DNA of 64,000 nt from contig JANPIX010000011.1 of assembly GCA_031425195.1 (NCBI GenBank), forward strand, positions 62,001 to 126,000, read 5' to 3'. The number at the start of each line of letters is the position of its first letter. Positions within the stretch are counted from its first letter, which is position 1. Source of the stretch: JANPIX01 sp031425195 (GTDB lineage Bacteria; Pseudomonadota; Alphaproteobacteria; Rhodobacterales; Rhodobacteraceae). Both the position numbers and the translations under genes were made by a program. Positions 59,708-64,000 of this stretch are shown in pieces. Under the pieces are notes generated by a model that had not been told where the DNA came from, did not search any database, and was given only the letters and a program-made list of their open reading frames with translations.

Positions 59708-60493
59708 ATGGACCAAAAAGGACTTGCGCTTGTGACCGGTGGGACAAGCGGAATTGGTGAAGAACTGGCAAGGCTGGCCGCCAAGGACGGCTATGACCTG
59801 CTGATCGTGGCGGACGAGCCCGAGATCGAGGCGGCAAAGATGCGGCTGTCTGATACTGGCGTCCGGATCGAGGCGGTTCAGGCAGACCTCGCCACCGAGG
59901 AAGGTTTGAAGAAGCTGCTTGATTGTCTGGGTGACCGCATACCGGCGCTGCTTTTTGCAAATGCGGGGCGGGGTCTGGGCGACGATTTCATCGATCAGGA
60001 CCGCGAAGAAATCCTGAGAGTGATCGGCACGAACGTGACTGGCACGGTCATGCTGGCCCATGACATTGCACGCCGGATGGTGGGTGTTGCCGAAGGGCGG
60101 ATCTTGTTCACAGGTTCGGTCGCAGGATTCATGCCCGGAACCTATCAGGCGGTCTACAATGCGACGAAAGCCTTCATCGACAGCTTTGCCATCGCGTTGA
60201 GCCATGAACTGAAAGGCAGCGACGTGTCCGTCACCTGCCTGATGCCCGGCCCGGTGGACACGGAATTTTTCGACCGCGCCGGAATGGAGGATACGCCTGT
60301 CGGCGAAGGCGCGAAATACGCGCCCGAAAAGGTCGCGCGGGACGGTTACGAGGCGCTCATGTCCGGCAAGGAGCAGGTGGTCAGCGGCTTCCAGACTAAA
60401 ATTCAGGCAGCGTTGGCCCATGTGATGCCAGCCGGGATGACAGCCGAAAGTCACAGGGCGATGGCAAAACCCGACAACGAGGCAGAGTTCTAA
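59708..60493 (+). CDS. Short-chain dehydrogenase/reductase
   Basis: A 261-residue SDR: ALVTGGTSGIGEELARLA cofactor motif, FANAGRGL, Ser in LFTGSVAGFMPGTYQA and YNATK catalytic pair. The C-terminal region contains QAALAHVMPAGMTAESH, typical of the reductases with long C-termini in this lineage. The substrate is unknown. It converges with infC. Confidence 0.88.
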   Translation: MDQKGLALVTGGTSGIGEELARLAAKDGYDLLIVADEPEIEAAKMRLSDTGVRIEAVQADLATEEGLKKLLDCLGDRIPALLFANAGRGLGDDFIDQDREEILRVIGTNVTGTVMLAHDIARRMVGVAEGRILFTGSVAGFMPGTYQAVYNATKAFIDSFAIALSHELKGSDVSVTCLMPGPVDTEFFDRAGMEDTPVGEGAKYAPEKVARDGYEALMSGKEQVVSGFQTKIQAALAHVMPAGMTAESHRAMAKPDNEAEF

Positions 60494-60502
60494 AGTGGCG
60501 TC

Positions 60503-60525
60503 GTCCGGCGTGATATGCGCCGGAC
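60503..60525. terminator. Hairpin between convergent SDR and infC
   Basis: GTCCGGCG-TGATATG-CGCCGGAC, a perfect 8-bp stem between the two stop codons, without a clear T-run on either strand; a candidate bidirectional terminator. Confidence 0.5.
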
Positions 60526-60544
60526 TGCACAACAGGCGGTCCGG

Positions 60545-61084
60545 TTATTTCGGGCCGACCATCATGACCATCTGGCGGCCTTCCAGCCGCGGCATGGATT
60601 CGATTTTCCCCGCCTCGGACACATCGGCAGCCACCCGGTTCAAGAGTTCAAGCCCAAGATCCTGGTGCGCCATTTCGCGGCCCCGGAAACGCAGTGTTAC
60701 CTTGACCTTGTCGCCTTCGCTCAGGAACTTCAGAACCGAACGCATCTTGACGTCATAGTCATGGATATCCGTTCCGGGACGGAACTTGATTTCCTTGATC
60801 TCGATGATGTGCTGCTTTTTGCGGGCATCAGCCTCGCGCTTTTGCTGTTCGTATTTGAACTTGCCGAAGTCCATGATCTTGCACACCGGGGGTTCGGCGT
60901 TTGGCGAGATTTCCACGAGATCAAGCCCGGCCTCTTCAGCCATCTGCATCGCGCGTTCCGGTGTAACCACCCCGACGTTTTCCCCATCCGCACCGATGAG
61001 GCGAATCTCGGGATTGCGAATACGGTCGTTGATACGGGGGCCGGTTTCGCGCTGTGGCGGGGCATTGTGGGGTCTGCGGGCTAT
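60545..61084 (-). CDS. infC: Translation initiation factor IF-3 with ATA start codon
   Basis: A 179-residue IF-3 with the full N-terminal domain (RRPHNAPPQRETGPRINDRI, LIGADGENVGVVTPERAM) and C-terminal ribosome-binding domain (FKYEQQKREADARKKQ, KVKVTLRFRGREMAHQDLG). The frame between the upstream in-frame stop and the first GTG contains no ATG, GTG or TTG; the ATA at 61084 follows AAGGA by eight bases and gives the expected N-terminus. Non-canonical starts in infC are known to support autoregulation by IF-3, which discriminates against them. The first canonical start (GTG 60970) would remove part of the N-domain. Confidence 0.93.
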   Translation of the reverse strand: MARRPHNAPPQRETGPRINDRIRNPEIRLIGADGENVGVVTPERAMQMAEEAGLDLVEISPNAEPPVCKIMDFGKFKYEQQKREADARKKQHIIEIKEIKFRPGTDIHDYDVKMRSVLKFLSEGDKVKVTLRFRGREMAHQDLGLELLNRVAADVSEAGKIESMPRLEGRQMVMMVGPK

Positions 61085-61287
61085 GGTGTCGTTCCTTGTG
61101 CCGTTTCAGAGATCGCCCGCAAAATAGACGGAGGGGCGCGCCAGTTCAACCCGCAATGCACCCAAGCGTTCCGGAATCCGTCTGCCATGGGGCTACAGGT
61201 GCGCATTGACGTTGGGCACTTTTCATTCAGCACGATGTGGCTTATGTGCGCCGCATACGATTACCGTCAATGTCAGGAGACAGACAG

Positions 61288-61791
61288 ATGAACAGGACAG
61301 TACTTTTGGGGGCCGTTGTGGTGATTGCTGCCGCTGCGGGTTATTATCAATTCAGCTACAAACCTGCTCAGGTTGAAGCTGCGGCCACTGCCGCTGCCGC
61401 CGAAGCAACCGCTGCTGCCGAGGCTGCTGCAGCCGAAGCGACTGCCGCTGCCGAAGCCGCTGCTGCCGAAACTGCCGCCGCTGCCGAGGCTGCTGCTGCC
61501 GCCGCGACCCAGGCTGCAACCGATGCCGCCGCTGCGACCACCGAAGCCGCGACCGATGCTGCCGCAGCAACAACCGAAGCTGCTGCTGATGCAGGCACTG
61601 CTGCGACGGACGCGATGGCGGCCCTTGACCCGGCAAGCTTTGACGCAGCCAAGGTTACTGCAATGATCGACGCCTCGACGCTGGACGATGCAACCAAGAC
61701 GACGCTGAAAACCGCCGTCACGGCCGCGGCATCGAACCCGGCGCTGGTTCAGGCAACCATCGACCAGGTGAAAACCGCGCTCGGGATGTAA
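61288..61791 (+). CDS. Alanine-rich membrane-anchored protein of unknown function
   Basis: A 167-residue protein. One N-terminal hydrophobic segment (TVLLGAVVVIAAAAGYYQF) is followed by ~75 residues composed almost wholly of Ala with periodic Glu, Thr and Asp (AAEATAAAEAA-type), then a compact C-terminal part (AALDPASFDAAKVTAMIDAS, LKTAVTAAASNPALVQ). The repeat is likely helical and periplasmic. AGGAG precedes ATG 61288. I do not recognise a family; composition resembles the repeat of the OmpA-like protein at 56482. The 203-bp gap to infC should hold both promoters. Confidence 0.75.
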   Translation: MNRTVLLGAVVVIAAAAGYYQFSYKPAQVEAAATAAAAEATAAAEAAAAEATAAAEAAAAETAAAAEAAAAAATQAATDAAAATTEAATDAAAATTEAAADAGTAATDAMAALDPASFDAAKVTAMIDASTLDDATKTTLKTAVTAAASNPALVQATIDQVKTALGM

Positions 61792-61807
61792 TCCTTGGCG
61801 AAATGAC

Positions 61808-61837
61808 AAAGGCCGCCGGTCAAACGGCGGCCTTTTT
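61808..61837 (+). terminator. Intrinsic terminator
   Basis: GGCCGCCG (61811-61818) and CGGCGGCC (61825-61832) form an 8-bp stem extended by AAA/TTT, loop of six, followed by TTTTT. A textbook rho-independent terminator for the alanine-rich gene. Confidence 0.92.
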
Positions 61838-61860
61838 AATGTCCGAAGGGAAGGCAATGG

Positions 61861-62679
61861 TCAGATGCCGTCGCCGACAAACGCCTTTTCGACCACATAC
61901 TCAAGCGGTTCCGAGTTTGCACCCTCGCGCAGGCCGAAGCCTTCAAGGATCGCCTTTACGTCCACGTTGAACGCCAGACTGCCGCACACCATTGCTCGGT
62001 CACTTGCAGGATCCATCGGCGGCAAACCAAGATCCGCGAACACCTTGCCCGAGGCCAGATTGTCGGTGACACGCCCCATGAAGGGCGACTGTTCGCGCGT
62101 TGTGGTTGGGTAATAGATCAGCTTGTCAGCGACCAGTTCGCCGATCAGCGGATCATCCTTCAGATTTTCAACCAGTTCGCGGCCATAGGCCAGTTCGGCC
62201 ACTTCGCGGCAAGTGTGCATCATGATGACCTGATCGTATTTTTCATACGTGTCCGGTTCGCGCATCAGGCTGGCAAAGGGGGCGATGCCCGTGCCAGTGG
62301 CCAGAAACCACAGTCGTTTGCCCGGCAAAAGCGCGTCATGCACCAGTGTGCCCACGGGTTTGGGCCGCAGGATGATCTGGTCACCAACCCGGATATGCTG
62401 CAATCTTGATGTCAGCGGCCCGTCCGGCACCTTGATCGAATAGAACTCCAACTCATCGTCCCAGGCGGGCGAGGCGATGGAGTAGGCGCGCAGCAGGGGT
62501 TTGCCATTGTCACCCAAAAGCCCGATCATGACGAATTCGCCGGAGCGGAACCGAAGGCTGGCCGGCCGTGTGACGCGGAAGGAAAACAGCCTGTCCGTCC
62601 AGTGCTTCACAGCGGTGACCGTCTGCGCGTCTGGCAAGGTCAGGTTGGGCGCATCGGCCAGTTTTTGCAGGTCGGACAT
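61861..62679 (-). CDS. fpr: Ferredoxin--NADP+ reductase
   Basis: A 272-residue flavoprotein of the bacterial FPR type. FAD-binding RAYSIASP, NADP-site LATGTGIAPFASLMRE, and C-terminal VMVCGS-type segment (AMVCGSLAFNVDVKAILEGFG). It transfers electrons between NADPH and ferredoxin or flavodoxin. It lies 40 bp downstream of the DUF934-cysH-cysI genes on the same strand, so it could supply the sulfite reductase with reduced ferredoxin. Confidence 0.94.
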   Translation of the reverse strand: MSDLQKLADAPNLTLPDAQTVTAVKHWTDRLFSFRVTRPASLRFRSGEFVMIGLLGDNGKPLLRAYSIASPAWDDELEFYSIKVPDGPLTSRLQHIRVGDQIILRPKPVGTLVHDALLPGKRLWFLATGTGIAPFASLMREPDTYEKYDQVIMMHTCREVAELAYGRELVENLKDDPLIGELVADKLIYYPTTTREQSPFMGRVTDNLASGKVFADLGLPPMDPASDRAMVCGSLAFNVDVKAILEGFGLREGANSEPLEYVVEKAFVGDGI

Positions 62680-62719
62680 GATAGGTTTCCAGATTCTTAG
62701 AACGTGGGCAGGGGGGTCG

Positions 62720-63127
62720 TCAGGCGCGCAAACGTGCCTGATAGTGGTTCGATTGCCAATCGGCGCGCGCCTTCCAGTCTGCTTCTTTCAGGCGTGTTGC
62801 AAGGTCATCGCTGATTTCGACATCATCAAATCCGACACGCCGCGCCATCGCGTATTGATCTGGCAGCACATGACCCTGCGCCCGCAGGTGCCCGGAGTAG
62901 CCGAGCATCCGCAACCGGCGGCCAATGGTGAACCCCCGCCCATCGCTGAAGGCCGGGAAATCGACATGCACAAGGGTCAGCCGGTCAAAATACGGCACGA
63001 GTTCCGCCGGGTCGTCGGTGCTGGCAAGGACCACTGATCCGGTATGATGTTCGCGGTCGGCAAAAGGCACCGGCTCCGGCGCTTCGGGCAGGGGATGAAA
63101 ACCTGTGTCAGTGATCAGAATGCTCAT
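62720..63127 (-). CDS. DUF934 family protein (sulfite reductase-associated)
   Basis: A 135-residue protein with the DUF934 core: VHVDFPAFSDGRGFTIGRRLRMLGYSGHLRAQGHVLPDQ (begins about residue 52), and FDDVEISDDL. Members are almost always encoded beside cysI/cysH and are presumed to help sulfite reductase, for example in assembly or electron supply. Its start overlaps the cysH stop by 4 bp. No catalytic motif is known. Confidence 0.88.
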   Translation of the reverse strand: MSILITDTGFHPLPEAPEPVPFADREHHTGSVVLASTDDPAELVPYFDRLTLVHVDFPAFSDGRGFTIGRRLRMLGYSGHLRAQGHVLPDQYAMARRVGFDDVEISDDLATRLKEADWKARADWQSNHYQARLRA

Positions 63128-63891
63128 GCTGCGGTTTCCTTGGTGATCGGCACGCGCACGGCACGCCCGTTGATATAGTGGATGCCGCATTCCGTTTTTT
63201 GCGTGCCGCGCCAACGGCCTGCGCGCGGATCTTCACCGGGTTTGACAGGGCTGGTGCAAGGTGCGCAGCCGATGCTGGGATAACCCTTGGCCACAAGCGG
63301 GTGGCGTGGAAGACGGTTGTTCACAATGTATTCCTCCAGATCTTCCCGGCCCCAATGGGCCAGCGGATTGATCTTCAGGCGAACATCGCCCTCGGCTTCG
63401 AAGAAGTCGATGGCTGACCGTGTGGTTCCCTGAAACCGCTTCCGCCCCGTGATCCACGCATCAAAACCGCCCAACGCCTTTTCAAGCGGAATGGTCTTGC
63501 GCAGCGCACAGCAGGCATCCGTGCTGAACTGGTGCAGGGTACCGTCCGGATCGTCAAATTCTGCCTGAACCGGATCCGGAAAGATCGTACGGATGTCGGT
63601 CAGTTTCAAAGACCGGGCCAGTTCTTCCTGATAAGCCAGCGTTTCGGCGAACAGCATTTGCGTGTCGACGAACAACACTGGCGTATCGGGTTTGATGACC
63701 GACAGCAGGTGCAGCAAAACCACCGATTCCGCGCCGAAGCTGGAAACCAATGCCACCCGACCGACAGCCGGATCATTCAACGCGTCGGTCAGAACCGACG
63801 TCGCAGAATGATGCCGATACTGATGGTTCAGCACCAAGGCCCGTTCGGCCACGGGCGCAAGAACGCCAGATGTTACGGGTTCATGCCGCAT
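63124..63891 (-). CDS. cysH: Adenylyl-sulfate (APS) reductase, CysH type
   Basis: A 255-residue APS/PAPS reductase. PP-loop: LVSSFGAESVVLLHLLSVI; the CC....RK..PL motif (DACCALRKTIPLEKAL) and second pair IGCAPCTSPV are the [4Fe-4S] ligands found in the APS-reducing, plant-like/bacterial assimilatory type. C-terminal ECGIHY carries the catalytic Cys. ATG 63891 overlaps the end of the sulfite reductase gene. It makes sulfite for the reductase upstream. Confidence 0.93.
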   Translation of the reverse strand: MRHEPVTSGVLAPVAERALVLNHQYRHHSATSVLTDALNDPAVGRVALVSSFGAESVVLLHLLSVIKPDTPVLFVDTQMLFAETLAYQEELARSLKLTDIRTIFPDPVQAEFDDPDGTLHQFSTDACCALRKTIPLEKALGGFDAWITGRKRFQGTTRSAIDFFEAEGDVRLKINPLAHWGREDLEEYIVNNRLPRHPLVAKGYPSIGCAPCTSPVKPGEDPRAGRWRGTQKTECGIHYINGRAVRVPITKETAA

Positions 63892-64000
63892 GGCGCGCCG
63901 CATCCTCGGGGTAAAGGGCAGCCTTGAAGGGACCGATCCCAAGGCGGCGGTAGGCCTCAAGGAACGTCTCGTCCGGCGACTGGCGCGCCTCCAGATAGGC
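63881..64000 (-). CDS. cysI: Nitrite/sulfite reductase hemoprotein, C-terminal end (partial)
   Basis: The last 39 codons of a minus-strand gene that runs off the window end: RQSPDETFLEAYRRLGIGPF and KAALYPEDAARHAA, which matches the C-terminal tail typical of CysI-type sulfite reductases in Rhodobacterales. It overlaps the cysH start by 11 bp, showing a cysI-cysH-DUF934 operon. The identification rests on the short tail and the context. Confidence 0.72.
   Translation of the reverse strand, partial: AYLEARQSPDETFLEAYRRLGIGPFKAALYPEDAARHAA

Noticed and set aside
1..64000. Insertion sequences, prophage, CRISPR arrays, tRNA or rRNA genes
   Set aside because: No transposase or integrase frames, regular direct repeats, or cloverleaf-like sequences were recognised; this was by eye, so a tRNA scan would be decisive.

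Overview
The window looks like part of a chromosome from a Rhodobacteraceae (Roseobacter-group) alphaproteobacterium. The evidence is high G+C, tightly packed operons with ATGA start/stop overlaps, and family-typical combinations: fused dimethylglycine-dehydrogenase/GcvT proteins with an MttB homologue, DeoR next to a choline-kinase-like gene, HutF/HutC, photolyase with DUF2256, cysI-cysH-DUF934, and infC with a non-canonical start codon. I found no rRNA, tRNA, CRISPR array, prophage or insertion sequence. Almost everything reads as intact vertical gene content; only the two edge genes are truncated. Layout: (1) 1-5497, molybdenum and cofactor block: the 3' end of a polyamine/sugar-type ABC ATPase, DUF2478, mog, and on the minus strand cbiX-like, half-length modE and modABC, with a strong ModE-type palindrome in front of modA. 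(2) 5628-10833: nitrilase, DeoR regulator, a 371-bp divergent region carrying candidate operators and an intrinsic-terminator-like hairpin, then a choline-kinase-like phosphotransferase coupled to a dimethylglycine/sarcosine-dehydrogenase-like enzyme. (3) 11025-18080: divergent polysaccharide deacetylase, malate synthase G, an ArsR regulator with two SRPBCC genes, DUF2256 and photolyase. (4) 18228-24757: histidine utilisation by the formimidoylglutamate-deiminase route, hutI-hutH-hutU diverging from hutF-hutC over a perfect HutC-like palindrome; no hutG is present. (5) 24742-35402: a LysR regulator divergent from a six-gene methylated-amine operon (two FAD/GcvT demethylases, PEP-mutase-like, MttB-like without a pyrrolysine codon, aldehyde dehydrogenase, beta-hydroxyacid dehydrogenase). 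(6) 35407-47675, mostly housekeeping: glycosyltransferase, SDR, purF, cvpA, radA, pqiA, mlaFE, alr, dnaB, pyrE, pyrC. (7) 47787-54075: GFA protein, LprI-like protein, hydrolase-like protein and a glycosyltransferase cluster including a tandem-domain enzyme. (8) 54163-64000: coxD/coxE/xdhC-type metalloenzyme maturation genes split by an alanine-rich OmpA gene, SDR, infC, an alanine-rich membrane-anchored protein, ferredoxin-NADP reductase, and the cysI (partial)-cysH-DUF934 sulfur assimilation operon. How the genes work together: molybdate uptake (modABC), Mo-cofactor synthesis (mog) and XdhC/CoxD/CoxE maturation genes point to molybdenum hydroxylases encoded elsewhere. The three DMGDH/GcvT enzymes and the MttB homologue point to growth on quaternary and N-methylated amines, with C1 units passed to tetrahydrofolate. 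The histidine, nitrilase and methylamine modules together suggest an opportunist living on dissolved organic nitrogen. The least understood parts are the MttB/GcvT operon, the tandem glycosyltransferase, the split cox-maturation cluster and a short motif repeated at gene 3' ends.
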